Assembly (NCBI GenBank): GCA_949358305.1
Contig: OX442318.1
Coordinates: 1,970,501 to 2,034,500, forward strand
From: Strigamia acuminata
Lineage: Eukaryota; Arthropoda; Chilopoda; Geophilomorpha; Linotaeniidae
Reading direction: 5' to 3'
Length of the DNA: 64,000 nucleotides
The notes beneath the pieces are model-generated. The model searched no databases. It was not told the origin of the DNA and saw nothing but the letters and a program-made list of their open reading frames with translations. Positions 53,101 to 64,000 of the stretch are shown in pieces. How positions within the stretch are numbered: the stretch's first letter is position 1; every line of letters starts with the position of its first letter. Position numbers and translations under genes: made by a program.

Positions 53101-56100
53101 TCCGAAATAGAGTCCAACATTTCCACCAATGTCACACAGTAAAGAGATGATGTCATAGGAAACATGTTCTTGCAAGGTTCGGACATTATTATTGACAACG
53201 ATAACTTCGAGAGCATAATGAGGCTGAGGAATATCCAATCTTTCATAGCTTATGCTTAGTTTGGTCACTTCGCATAAATCGGAACATTTGCAATGATTTC
53301 TAAGTTTTGTTGTACGGATAAAGTTTGACCACATTTTATATTGCTGTCTTAGGTAAGTGGCATTGCATTCCGGTAGGTCTGTCATTTCGTAAAATGGGGA
53401 TCTAAAAAATAAGTACGGAATAAATAAGTACAGAATGATGTGTTATTAAAACATGTGTACCTGCACTTCATTTTTTTCAGGAGGCAAGGATGCAAGCAGC
53501 CATTTAAATTGTTGTCGCATGGATTTTGTTTTGTGTTGACAAAGTTATACTGAGAGAAATTAAGATTGTGAATGTTACTAAAATTAAAATATTTACACAT
53601 AATAAGATTAGTTGATTTTAATTTTATGGCCAGGAGAGAGCTGAGTGGTTTGTTGACGAGAGAGGAGAGCGCTGGGTCTCAACCGAGACAGACGTGCGAA
53701 GACGATCCTGAAGCCAGCAAGGGCAGTCGTGCCCTGTGCTGACTTTGCTCTCCACACCATTCACCACTATGATGCTCAATAGTTGTGGCGGATGGTCGCC
53801 TTGTCTTGGTCAAGAAGAAGTGGGGTGGGGTGTGGCTGGTTGCACCAACGCGAGCACTGGGCTAACCTGCCACCACAGGTGACGTAGTTGCCCAGAAGTG
53901 ACCTCAGGAGGGTGAAAATGGAGGGAGCTACCACCACTGACTCATATGGAGTCTTAGAACCTAAGGTTCAGGTGCCAGGGGAAGAGAGACAAGAAAAAGG
54001 ACTGCATTCAGTGAAAACCAAGTAAAGTCTGATTTAATAATGCACAATTCATAAATAAAGAAAACTTAGAATAATAACAGCATATTAACATACAGTAAAG
54101 CATTATTACGAACAATGAAGTAGAGAAAAAAAAGGCTTAGTCTAGGTTTAACATGGGAATAGTAGAACATAGGAGGAAATATAACAGAAATCAGGAAAAT
54201 GAGAATTAAACAACAACAAAGCAATAAATTACAATAAAAGAGGGTAATAAACACAGTAAGTAAGAAATAACAGTAATTTCAAGCAATTCTCAAAAAGGGG
54301 TTAAATCTCCATGACAACAATTCTGTTTAGGTTTAATACTAAGTAAGCCTACTCTAACAAGGTTTATTTCCTACTCTAAACAATAGTATGGCGATGGGCC
54401 TACTGCAGCCTTCATGAGCAGCTACATGAGCTGTGCTGGTAAGTACAGCAGAATGTTATGTGTGACCGGCCACATCACCCATGGGGCTTACGTCCTGTGT
54501 GTGACGGGTTGGTTGCTTGTGCAGCATGCCTTTGTGGCACTGAAACACATGGATAGATGGGAGACTCCGACCCCTAGACTAACGATTAAAGGCGGACAAC
54601 CTAACAACCTGGAATCCCTTATTTATTTACGTGTCTCAAACCAGGGTAACCAGTCCCCAGGTTGCCTTGGCGAAGACCATACCAATTACACATTTCCAAA
54701 CTGCTTTTCAGATTTTCCATTGCACATTGTAGCATTTGTTCTGGAATTGCAACAATTTTGTCGCTACATGTTGATCGTTGAGGTATTGCTTCCCCCAACA
54801 ATCACTACTCTAGTCAAAATAGTGACTGAAAAATAAGCTTATAAATGTCAGATTGCTCTGGCCCATTGGGTTTTGTTATTTCATTAAAGGTATATTATTG
54901 TGTGTTTAATTGATAAATTATTCTTACCTTTTGGACTTTCGCCAAAGCAATGGTGCTAAGATATTGCTTGGTGTAATATCGTCTTTTAATTTTTATTTGA
55001 ATTTTAACATCACCTTCATACGTAAGATGCGCTACTGGCGACGGATGTATTAATAGCTTTAAATTTAGAGAAGAAATATAACACTTTTAATTGGATTTAA
55101 AAATTACAATTATTTACAGTTTCCGTCACAACTTTCCCTTGTAAGAAATTGTTATTCCCATACTAAACTAATGACTATTTTGTCTTACGAACTAATATGA
55201 ATTTAAATTTCTTTAAAAATATAAGGTTTACAAAAGCAATTCTGTTAATCTGCAAAATAGTTTGCTTCTAATATCAATACAGATATATGATGAGATAACC
55301 AAAAATATTTTTATAATTTTGACAAATAGACACAACACTTACTTTAATATGCGAACAAAGTTCAGGAAATTTTAGTTTGATGACCATCTTGTAATTAACA
55401 TTTCCAAATTGAAGTTGCAAGGCTAAACAAAAATGAATTTTATAATAATAAACGTGGATGTGCATTTTTCTAGTTTTTAACTTACGGCTTGAAACTTGAC
55501 CAACTGGTCGTTCAAGATTAAGGAGGTTTTGAATTGTCAGGTTGCTGCGCGATTTTCTCTGCAAAGATATTTACTTATTGGTTGTTAAAAAAAATGCAAA
55601 AATGAAAATTTACCATTGAAAAATATGCATCAGTTATGTAACTAGTTGTGTGCAAATATTTCACCATCTCTCGAATAGTGTATTTGGGTTCACCAAAATC
55701 CAGTTCTTCAGATCCTTGACAAGCGTTTAAAATGTCTTGCATGCGTTTGTTTTCGAAATGGAAATTTTGATATTCTTGCGTTGTGTATGGGTAAATATAA
55801 ACATTTGGAAAATCACCATGTGTGGTTTCGATGAAGTATGCATCAACTGTTGTTGGTTCACTCATGTAATGCCATATTCGTTCTCCAGTTTGAAAGACAC
55901 ACACTGCCGAATTCACAAGGAGCATTGTTAAAAACAGAGCAGACATTTTCTTTTTCTTTTTTGAAATGTTCTTCATTGATTTGATAAATGATGGCATATC
56001 CGATTGCTCTGCCATCGCATTGCCAACGAGTTGTCGCATTTTTCTTTGTTGACGTTGTTGGATTCGTTCAAATGGTCGAATCAATTTGTGTTCACCAATT

Positions 56101-56120
56101 GGGTATGTTTTTATCGCCAT
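50200..56120 (-). CDS. DEG/ENaC-like channel with two fused units, paralogue C (in-frame stop in exon 6)
   Basis: Exons on the minus strand: E1 55614-56120, E2 55486-55558, E3 55343-55422, E4 54928-55056, E5 53461-53549, E6 52591-53401, E7 52354-52432, E8 52217-52299, E9 52048-52146, E10 51883-51992, E11 50200-50530. All splice phases equal those of A and B. Unit 1: TM1 in E1, cysteine-rich E5 (NPCDNN, CLHPC) and E6, TM2 LLCDIGGNVGLYFGMSCL. Unit 2: TM1 LKNPVFLILILTSFYNVY, FPLIVNC, E7 with PFGMC, E11 with CSCTARC and TM2 CQIGSIFGILTGLS. In E6 a TAG at 52618-52620 stands in frame 27 nt before the only phase-compatible donor. Unless it is a sequencing error or read through, the product ends at about 553 residues: all of unit 1, plus TM1 and the start of the extracellular part of unit 2. 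Otherwise it would be about 796 residues. Confidence 0.8.
50748..50870. mobile_element. Short repeat starting GGGGCCGTCCATAAATTACG
   Basis: The opening block ends in acgtaa and is mirrored by aattacgtaac near 50858. C-rich runs lie between. This type of end is common in dispersed DNA elements of invertebrates (from memory). Lies in intron 10 of paralogue C, directly beside the next foldback. Confidence 0.4.
50877..51690. mobile_element. Foldback element with atcgcaata microsatellite arms (intron 10 of paralogue C)
   Basis: Ends ctaggcctgtgcga and tcgcacaggcctag form a perfect inverted repeat. The arms carry ataatcgca repeats (50945-51055 and, inverted, 51540-51605), acaacgttcgttgtacgcga with its mirror near 51500, and tttgttttgttttagcatgg with its mirror near 51420. 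The loop (51200-51400) repeats cgacattcgac-type words. The frames inside are repeat products. Confidence 0.75.
53630..54700 (+). repeat. Interspersed repeat family R1 with an insertion (intron 4 of paralogue C)
   Basis: 53630-53790 matches the left part and 54388-54700 the right part of the 42600-43165 copy. The roughly 600 bp between (53790-54388), AT-rich towards its end, is an insertion of unknown type without a clear inverted end. Confidence 0.5.
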
Positions 56121-56484
56121 ATTTTCATAAAAATAGAGCTGTAAATTGAAATTTATCTATATACATAAGAATGTAAATGTGTTTTCTGTTCATTATCTCA
56201 AATCTCTGAAAGTTCTTCATTGATTGGTTTGAAATTCCATGGGATAAATTAATGACCTGCTTTTGTAAAAATACGGTATTCTTGATGTCTTAGCCACGGC
56301 TACTATTTGAGGGCGCTACAATTCGAGGCGACTCTTAATCAGTAAAATACGGTAAATATAATGTGACGGGGGAGTCTTCTCCATGGCAGCCTGGGGAATG
56401 GATACCATGGGTGGGACGCGACCTCACGTAAATAATGGAAACAGGGACTCCGGATTGTTGGTTGTTGGTCTTTAATCCGGGTTG
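56121..56484. other. Upstream region of paralogue C with an R1 fragment
   Basis: 56360-56485 matches R1 in reverse (taccatgggtgggacgc, ggactccggattgttggtt). The rest is presumed promoter region of paralogue C, without a recognised motif. Confidence 0.4.
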
Positions 56485-57013
56485 CAACCATCCACAAGAG
56501 GCAAAAGGCACAGTCCAGGGCTCCAAACTTGGAGCTCTCTGAGAAAATTGGATTAGTTTTGTTTTGTTTATAATTATATTAAATTTGTGAAATAGAATAT
56601 TGTGATGGAAACAAATGTTTACTTACTTTCTCTGACTGATGCCAACGTTGTATCAGCTACAAGTTTTTAGAAGGAGTTGTCCGCTCAAGAAACTAAAGAG
56701 AAATGTTGCAATTTCAATATTCGCTATTTAATATTTAATATTGTATGAATAGCTAATATTTGAATGCAGTGTATGACACAGTGTGTAAATAAAACGAATG
56801 TTGAATTTTTTATAACTTTTTTTATTCATTTTGTAAAGGTTTTGATGTGGAGGGAGTTTGTTGAATTAAGATATTGACTGAATGTAGCCAAGTACACACA
56901 TTTCCGACTTGTCGCGTTATTTGCTTGTTTGCTTTTAGAATTTTCACGAAATGAGAGTAAACATTGGTTTGAAATATATTTCAAAATGGTGGAGTTATAT
57001 TACAAACTGCTTC

Positions 57014-58310
57014 CTATGACGTCATTTCCGTAAGGAAAGGAAGTACTTTTTTACGGAAATGAAGTGATATGATGCCATTTCCGTCATTTCCATCATTCCC
57101 GAGTGCGGGTCTTCTCTCACCGAAATAACCAATCAACATAATGTTGGTTGGTTGTACAGGCCACGTTAAATTGCTTAAGGTCATCCACTTAATCAAAGTA
57201 TCTCTGGAGATCAACGAATATCTTGAGCCAATGTCCACTGTTGCTACCACGGGGATCTTTCCCAGTCACATTGACATGCGAAAGAGGTCATCTTGATCAT
57301 AATCGGGATTCCGGATCTGGCATCCCGGTTGAGTGACTGAGGGAACATAATTCATTGGGGTGCAGCTCTGCTGAAAGGGCTGATACGCAGGCCTTTGACC
57401 ACCACCATGTGCACGTCCACATCCTGTACGCCTTCCTTGACCACGCTGCTGGGTCCCAGATGGTCCTGCATTTGCGTCCTGCATTTGGGTCGATTGTCCA
57501 CGACCTGTCTGCTGCATATGCTGCCTGTCCCGTTGTCTTATGGGGCAATCTCTTTTCAGATGGCCCACTTGGCCACAATACCAACAGGCACCGTAAGGTA
57601 AACCACCTTGCGGGCGCGCAGGGGCAGACTGGACAATGCTCACGATAGGCCTTTGTGGCCTCACCACACCCTTCATATAAACATGTGCCATGGGGGCTGA
57701 GAACTGTAAGCTACCATGCTAGCCGGAACCATGGGTAAAGCTGTATTTGTTCCCATATCCGGTTCAAAACATGTCGTGGCCTGCATATCCGCCACACCAG
57801 CTGCCGCACCTTCGAATGCCATGGCCATCTCCATTGCCTTCTTTAAGGTTCTCGGCTGCGTCGCCGTGGCATTCCCCAAGCTTTCGATTAGCTGGTCCAT
57901 CACCGGAAAATCCACCTGCTTGGTATCGTCATATTCTCACTTCTTTGTTAAACCGCGGAGAACAGCGAAATACGCAGCCACAGACTCCTTTGGCTGACAT
58001 ACCCTCTTACGTAACCGGTTCCATATAATAATCGGGGGTATTGCCGGACTAAAATATGTTCTGATCCTATCTACGATCTCCTCGTACATCATATCAGCAA
58101 TCTTTGTCGGCAAAATCAGCTTATGCAGCAACGAATGAGTATCCGCTCCCATCGAGGCCACCAAGAGCATCTTAAGAGTGTCCTTATCTTCATGGAATTT
58201 GTGTAGCTTGGCCAAGAACTCAAATTGTTTCACCCACAAACTCCAATCAGTCTTGGTCTTGCCCTGAAATGGGGGCACATGCACCACCTAAGTTGTCCCA
58301 ACTCTGCTTC
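57014..58310 (-). pseudogene. Ty3/gypsy remnant: gag and start of protease
   Basis: On the minus strand, 58287 downwards has a Gag capsid region (PPFQGKTKTDWSLWVKQFEF). Further on, 57673-57915 and 57266-57691 continue with a CCHC knuckle CWYCGQVGHLKRDC and a Gln/Gly/Arg-rich tail, and 57014-57250 has a protease-like VDIGSRYSLIS, where the active-site DTG is altered to DIG. The frames are broken at about 57930 and 57690 and there is no RT or integrase. It is a decayed, truncated element. A TGTGGTGTATTGG start read on the minus strand at 59189 may be its LTR edge. Confidence 0.65.
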
Positions 58311-58639
58311 CTGACGCCATTTTGGTCAAAGTCGTCTAAGAAGCTTGGTTTACGCCGGCTACTAATTCGTTCTGGTCATTGTCACTGTCCACCGCCGCCT
58401 GGTAATCTCTCCGTCCTGGCTCCGTGATTACAATTGAATCCAACAATACAATCCAGTAGGATGTCAAAATCCTGCGAGTGCTCTCACTTCCCAAACCTAG
58501 CCTTACCCTTTTCCGTAAGTGCTCATCCGAAGAGATGGGCTAGGATCAACACGGCCACACTCACCTGGGAGGTGGCTTGTAGTGAATAGCTCAGCCCACT
58601 TAATGTGCCCTAACAAGGGGGAAAATCTAGCACTACCTA

Positions 58640-58790
58640 AGCTAGAGAGCTAACTTAGACATAAGCTTAGTGTTGTGTTGGTATTGTCAGTCATTGTTGC
58701 ATCCTGGTTGGAGTCATTGTTGCATCCTGGTTGAAGTCATTGTTGCAGTCCTGAGTGGAGTCATTTTTGTACCCGTGGCTGGAATCCTAG
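58640..58790. repeat. Short tandem repeat, unit about 27 bp, three to four copies
   Basis: gtcattgttgcatcctggtt is repeated with small changes inside the gypsy remnant's upstream or LTR part. Confidence 0.5.
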
Positions 58791-59339
58791 TGGCGAAATT
58801 TCACACTAGGCCTAAAGAGTCCTGGTTAGGCCCATCCCAGGCCTAACCCCCTGAAAGTATAGTCTTTTTCTATACAGAAAAAAACAGGAAAAAAATTGTT
58901 ATTGATATAGTTCACCTTTTAATCCTGGGTCGTATCCTGTTCAGGGTTTCACTTTACCTTCTTTCCCTCTTGATGGCAAATAAACAAGGCCAGAGATCTT
59001 TCGGCCTAAACTCTTTCCTCCACTCCACTAACAGAAGTAGAGTGTTTATTGCATTGTTACCTGGCCAATCGTCACTAGGAAGAAAAGACGAAGCTGCATG
59101 ATGCCTTGTACATTGTATTGTTGCTAATACAATGTACTTTTCTGGTGCACTTAATCCTGCACAATTCCTTGTGGTGCCAATACACCACAATTCCTTTGAA
59201 ATATTTTTCAAGAAAGTTTCTGTAGCTTTTATGCATTTTAAGGGGCGTGTTTCCGGTTGCGAAAATTCAATATCGCGCCACTATGCAGCAACTTTATTAT
59301 TTTCTACATTATTTTCTGTTTAATTCATTTATTTGGATC

Positions 59340-59568
59340 TACTGTTGTTTGCTCTCCAGTTTGGTAAACACACTGCCAAATTCATAATGAGCAATGTAAA
59401 TAATAGAATAAACATCTTTTGTTTTTTTTATAAAATGTTCTAGATAGATTTTATAAAGGATGGTATCTTGCTAACGAGGTGTTTCATTTTTTTCTGTGGA
59501 CGTTGTTGGATTCGTTCGAATGATTGAATCAGTTTGTGTTCACATATTGTGCGCATTTTTCTCGCCAT
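59340..59568 (-). pseudogene. Broken exon 1 of a further DEG/ENaC paralogue
   Basis: Read on the minus strand from an ATG at 59568, the sequence follows exon 1 of paralogue C (EHKLIQSFERIQQ, then FILLFTLLIMNLAVCVYQTG). It contains stops between the basic N-terminus and TM1, has an internal deletion, and ends after TM1. Exons 2-11 are absent before paralogue D. A dead relic of an extra copy of the array. Confidence 0.7.
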
Positions 59569-62535
59569 ATAGTGTTCCTATAATTAACTTTGCCCGTTTC
59601 AAAATCTACGATCAATTGTGATCTTCAGAAATGTTTGCAACTTAGGAAATAAGGAATAAAATGGAGCAGACTTACGTGATCATAAACACAGACGACTGTG
59701 AAAGCAATGTCGATGCGAATTCGTTTGTTCTTGTTAAGTTACTGCATCGAGATAACTATGGCAACAATAATTAACAATCGGTCGCAATTGTTTGCTTTTT
59801 AATTTTTTAATTTTCACACATGTTGTCACTGCTAAATAATGAATTCGAACTCACGGTTTTCGTCAATTAGGCATATAATAATAACCTGTCGATGCTAATC
59901 CAGCGTACATAAACACACGTAAACAACACATTTAGACACTAAACTCGACTCATTTTTTCTTATTCTACTTTTCATCAGCTGAACCCAGGCAGCAGGATGG
60001 ATAGCAGCAAACTACTAACAGAAGTGCTAGTTTTTGGGGTCTAGCTTGCCAAAATAGTACATACACTTATCTGGATTAAAACGCATCGATTTCTGCGTAA
60101 TTTATTTATCATGAACGGAATTATTAATGCGAATATATCTGTCTAATCTGACAGCTGGCAGTTCATGGCACGAAATCTAATTTAAAATGTAAAAATGAAC
60201 AAGTGGGTTTTACTAGAATTTCTACGAAGTGTGGACAGTTTATTAATTTAATGTAAAGTACATTTAACATTGCAGTAATGGCCACACTGGTTTCTGATAG
60301 ACCACAGAGTTTATTTTATCGCTAACTTTGTTTCTTAATTAAATTTATGTACGTGCCAATAAGTTGGCCTTCTTTTTATGATTTTGTTTCAAGATTGTGT
60401 ATTATAGATGATATGCATATGTTGTTTTTCATTTATTCTTAGAATTGATCAAATCATGAGTGATTATGGCATTCTAGCTCGTTTTCTTTTTGCATCAATT
60501 TCAAGTTGAGTGTTTTTCTTTTCTTTTTTCGTCTACAGGTGGCGGCACTACGGCTTCAAAGCTGTGCTGGAATTGGTATTTTCTAGCACAGTTTTTAGAA
60601 AATGGCGACAGACCGGACCATTCGTTTCCTTCCACTTTGCCAGTGTGATAAACGGACGTGATTCGATAAATCGAATAACGATGACACGTTGAAGATGCGC
60701 CGACCCTCAGAAACGAACCAATTTGTGAACATTTGTGTTAACAAATTGACCATTTACGTTCAAACTTGGCATTCACCACAGCACCATCAGCAATTGAGAG
60801 ACTTGTGTACCAAATGGCCATTTTCGAGTCTACATCATTTCATATTAAATCGGGCCAGTTTGAACAGTGACGGATGAGTGAGTGAGTGATCTTAATTTTA
60901 TCGAATCAATTAATTAACTAGAATTGAATCTAAACTTTTCAGAGAAACTTGTTCGTGTTCCGCTGCTCGTTCAGTGACGAGGTCTCGACGTAGACAGATC
61001 GAGGTGCGTTGAAATCAAGGAAGATTTTTTTTGGATTTCTAACGACGATTGTGGAAATGATGAGAATTTGAAAAAATGGTGCAAATAAGTCGTAAGCAAA
61101 TCACCATCAATATTTTGATCAGATGTTACGCGAACTAATCTTTGTTTTCTCTATTTTTAGTTGATGACGTGAATTATCGAGCATAATTCGGTGAGGAAAA
61201 CCATCAGGAAATATTTGTGACGAGACACGAGATGGACACAGTGAAATTTTATATTTTTTGTTGAGGAGTTGATGCTCAGGCTGGCAAATTTCAGCAATTC
61301 AGACAAGGTAATTGGTTTAATTTTTACTTTTTTACATTTTCTGTTTTCTGCTATGACACAGTGGAAACAGAATTGGTGGTTGGAAAATTCGACTATAGTG
61401 CGGAAAATCAGTTTTATTACGGAATTTACTTTCGCATTGTGTGAATGGACCACATTGTGGTGCTCAATCAGCAGGTGCTGGTAATCAATATCGAAATTCT
61501 TCGTTTCACGAATAGTTTGTTGCTTGATTGTTATTAATTTTGAATAGTCTGTTGGGAAAATGTATTCAATGTTCCGTATTTTATCGATTAAGAGCCCCGG
61601 CTCTTATTCAAAACTGCCATTTTTGTCAACAATTACAATTTCGTTTTTCACGAACAAAGCGTACGTTCATCGTTCGTGAGGTTGAATACGGAAACAATAT
61701 CGTACTTTTGCAAAAACACGCGGCTACTATTCGAGAGCGTCTACAATTCGAGGGCGACTCTTAATCGGTAAACTACGATATTAAGTTTATTTGTACGAAA
61801 TATTTGATGGGTACAACGAGCTAGTCTAAAACTAATACATGAGATGAAACAACAAGAGTTTATTTTATAATTTAGTACATACGAGATGAATTACATGATA
61901 TTGAATTGAAAGTTAAGATTAAAACTATTTAAAAGTGCTTTTGTGTTTTGTCTTTTAAAAGTAGTGACATATTTTAGATTGGTCAAAGTTGTGTGTTTGA
62001 TTAGTGACAACTGTAGTTATTGACAAATATATTTGTGATATACTTTTTGTGGTTTTTGTGATTAGATGAATTTCAGATTTCAGTTAATTTCTTTTACATA
62101 TTTGTGAGGTTGCTGTTGCATTAAAATCAATGTTTTAAGTTTTATTTCCAGAACTTGTGACTCTACTGCAGCAAAATGTAAATGTGATCACTTTAGTGTT
62201 AATTAGGCAGTAGGTAAACTAAATTTTGTAGAATAAGGAATAGAAGTGCAATTTGTGATGATATTTCTTCCTAAAAGCGTAATGCCTTAAACCAAAACGG
62301 GTACATTTTATCCTTATGCATTGAAGGGTCAATTTAAATAAATTCTGGTCGTTGGTCCAAATTGGTTATTTCTTTCTCCAATTAACAGAAGTCATGCAAT
62401 TATACAGAGAATGTGTTTGTGCCACCTTTTTGTTGCATTTTCAATGCTTTTATCGACTACAAACGAAATGTTTGGGAAATACTAGAATTTCATTAAAGTT
62501 TGATAAATTGCGGAGTGATTTTGTTGACTGTTGAA
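59569..62535. other. Intergenic region between array copies, duplicated blocks
   Basis: 60055-60290 matches 42310-42565. 60530-60700 matches 18420-18560. 61150-61320 matches 19650-19700 plus 20440-20500, without the solo LTR. 61835-61880 matches the 3' flanks of the other paralogues. One plus-strand frame (from 60602) reads MATDRTIRFLPLCQC, meets a TGA at 60659, then is open again to 60877. No confident gene. Confidence 0.45.
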
Positions 62536-64000
62536 TCAAATGAAATATTCAGCAAGAGCAAATAATGAGAGACCGGTCAAAATACCAAAAATTGATCCGA
62601 TTTGACACAGTAATTTGATAATGGTAATTACTTTTTGTTCTTCTATTATTTCTCGGATGTTGCTGTTTATACTGTATGTAATCGTCCGGTAGTCATTGCT
62701 TTCTCCAATTATTGAAGGTAGGAATATTGTTTCTTCACAGCGTACTGCACACTTGCAGCTTTTGTGGGGATCTGTCTTGAATTGAGTCTTCAAATATTGT
62801 TCGGTAGTTTTCTTAGCTGTTATGTGATCCTCGCAATAAGGTAAAGCATTGTTTTCCATAAACGGTAATCTAATAGAATACTGTATTACTATGCTAGTAT
62901 ACTCAAAACCACCACAACGTTGATGTATTTAGCCTGTTTACGCCGAACTGCAAACTGTGTTCTGCTACGTGGAAAAGTAGTTCTGTTTATTTTCAATGAG
63001 TTTAAGTATAAAAAGTGATTAGATTGATGGATTTTATTTAATTGGTAATAAAATGTTTATTTTATCTGCTAAATAACCTTTTTCCCTTTTTAATCAATCA
63101 ATCAATTAATGTAAGTATAGTTTGTTGGTTTCTTTTGGCAGGTAAACAAAGGTTTTGTTTTTTATTGGTTGTTTATGCCTAGTTAGAATACAATTCTGGT
63201 GTTACGAGCTACTTTTTTTGTGCCACTACACCAGTGATACGGCTCGACCAATAGGGAAATACATCAACGCTGTGGTGGTTTTAAGTATAGCTTAGGCCAG
63301 AGTTGATGAATAATTTGTGTATGTTTAAACTGGTGCTTATGATCATTAGTTTAAATAAAAACTAGGGTAGTTACCGGGTGGCCCGAATAAAACTGGTCCG
63401 ACAATAGTAATGCTCATTGCATTGTTGGACCGGCTTTACGTGTGTCATCCGGTATAATAAGAGAAATAGCAACCCGTCACGAGTCTTTCTATACAGGAAT
63501 AGCTTTGGTCGCAGCAAGTTGAAATTTAGCCCTTGATGTCGTTAATGTACAAAGATTAATAGAAACTCACTTGCACGCGAATGATTGCTGATCAATATAT
63601 TTTTTGAAACATTTCTGTTCACATTCTGTAGCAAGTTCATTTATTTGACAGGGATTTTTGGGTGTGTTTACTCGAATGAGCTGAAAATGACAAATTCAGA
63701 AAATATTAGTGAGTTTACCAAGTGCACAAATTCTACCGTTTGATGCCAAATATCGATATCAACAGCACTGCTACTAGATTTGTAAAAAATGTGTTTTGGA
63801 TGGAAAAATTGATCTTGTGGTAGAATGAAGTTCTGCAATCAATACAAGGAAATAAACATCTGAGTGGTAAGTGAATTCACAAACTATCTTACTGGTTGAA
63901 ATTCAGTGCAATTTGTCTTTGGATATCCGAGTCCATCCAAATATATTATTCTGTTTTTCTTCGGAAAATATCGCTCATCAACTGTAGATATTTTAAATTG
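62536..64000 (-). CDS. DEG/ENaC-like two-unit channel, paralogue D, 3' part (runs off the window)
   Basis: Exons equivalent to E8-E11: E11 62536-62869, E10 63571-63680, E9 63737-63832, E8 63893-63981, with the same lengths and phases as in A, B and C. E11 encodes the cysteine-rich CKCAVRC, NIREIIEEQKV and the TM2 of unit 2 (CQIGSIFGILTGLS) and ends ALAEYFI. No damage is visible. The first unit and exon 6 lie beyond the right edge, so the fusion cannot be confirmed for this copy. Confidence 0.8.
62898..63289. mobile_element. MITE with TATACTCAAAACCACCAC ends (intron 10 of paralogue D)
   Basis: tactcaaaaccaccacaacg at the left mirrors cgctgtggtggttttaagta at the right, and gttgatgtattt mirrors aaatacatcaac. 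TA at both edges. About 390 bp, non-coding. Confidence 0.7.
63372..63454. mobile_element. Small palindromic element, about 83 bp
   Basis: taccgggtggcccgaataaa and ctggtccgacaat pair with attgttggaccggcttta and catccggta. Almost the whole element is one hairpin, flanked by TA. Lies in intron 10 of paralogue D. Confidence 0.6.

Larger units (their letters stand above)
56485..59340 (+). pseudogene. Duplicate of the small-gene block (45967-46550), split by an old gypsy element
   Basis: 56507-56985 repeats 45967-46420, including the start codon and first codons of the small gene (ATG at 56955). After aaatata the match stops, and it resumes at about 59196 (tttgaaatatttttcaagaa) to 59335. The resumed copy has caagaaag where the intact gene has the donor ccggtaag, and exon 2 is missing. 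The gap contains the gypsy gag/protease remnant. The repeated tttgaaatat at both edges may be a target duplication. Confidence 0.55.

Noticed and set aside
60602-60877. Readthrough or selenoprotein gene at the TGA at 60659
   Set aside because: The related copy at 18494 is broken by other stops soon after the start, so decay is the simpler reading.

Overview
The window looks like AT-rich nuclear DNA of an invertebrate animal. It has spliced multi-exon genes with GT-AG introns, DEG/ENaC (degenerin / epithelial sodium channel) proteins, Ty3/gypsy, Ty1/copia and LINE elements, and many foldback or MITE-type repeats. I cannot name the species. I saw no rRNA, tRNA or CRISPR array.

The backbone is a head-to-tail array of DEG/ENaC-like genes, all on the minus strand: paralogue A (2139-13980), B (22153-40669), C (50200-56120), a broken first exon of another copy (59340-59568), and D (62536 to beyond the right edge). 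A, B and C share an 11-exon structure with identical intron phases. The key feature is exon 6. One uninterrupted exon encodes the second membrane segment of one DEG/ENaC unit (with its G-x-S filter), a basic linker of about 45 residues, and the first membrane segment of a second DEG/ENaC unit. Exon 11 ends with the second membrane segment of that second unit. Each gene therefore encodes two complete DEG/ENaC units fused in one chain of about 770-800 residues with four membrane segments. This is the most unusual thing in the window.

A nearly pristine Ty3/gypsy-type retrotransposon of 12,355 bp (22262-34616) has inserted in exon 11 of paralogue B. Its 971-bp LTRs show no difference by reading, it has a 4-bp target duplication (ttct), and it splits off the last membrane segment. 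It has a tRNA-Pro-like primer site, a 1007-residue Gag, a textbook -1 frameshift signal (A AAA AAC, 5-nt spacer, long hairpin), Pol (protease, RT, RNase H, integrase), and a third, GC-rich, spliced ORF of unknown function where env would lie. Paralogue C carries an in-frame stop near the end of exon 6.

Region by region. 1-860: LTR-like dispersed repeat. 2139-13980: gene A, whose introns hold several MITEs, a solo LTR and a nested LINE/foldback complex. 14000-22150: LTR-like repeats, a GTCGAC-rich inverted-repeat element, a TTAA foldback nested in a MITE, a solo LTR and a LINE fragment. 22153-40669: gene B with the young retrotransposon and a copia remnant. 40670-50199: minisatellites (40-bp and 12-bp units), repeats and a small two-exon plus-strand gene. 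50200-56120: gene C. 56121-62535: a duplicated intergenic block split by an old gypsy gag/protease remnant, then the broken exon 1. 62536-64000: the 3' part of gene D. Intergenic blocks recur between the paralogues, so the array grew by duplication of a unit larger than the gene.
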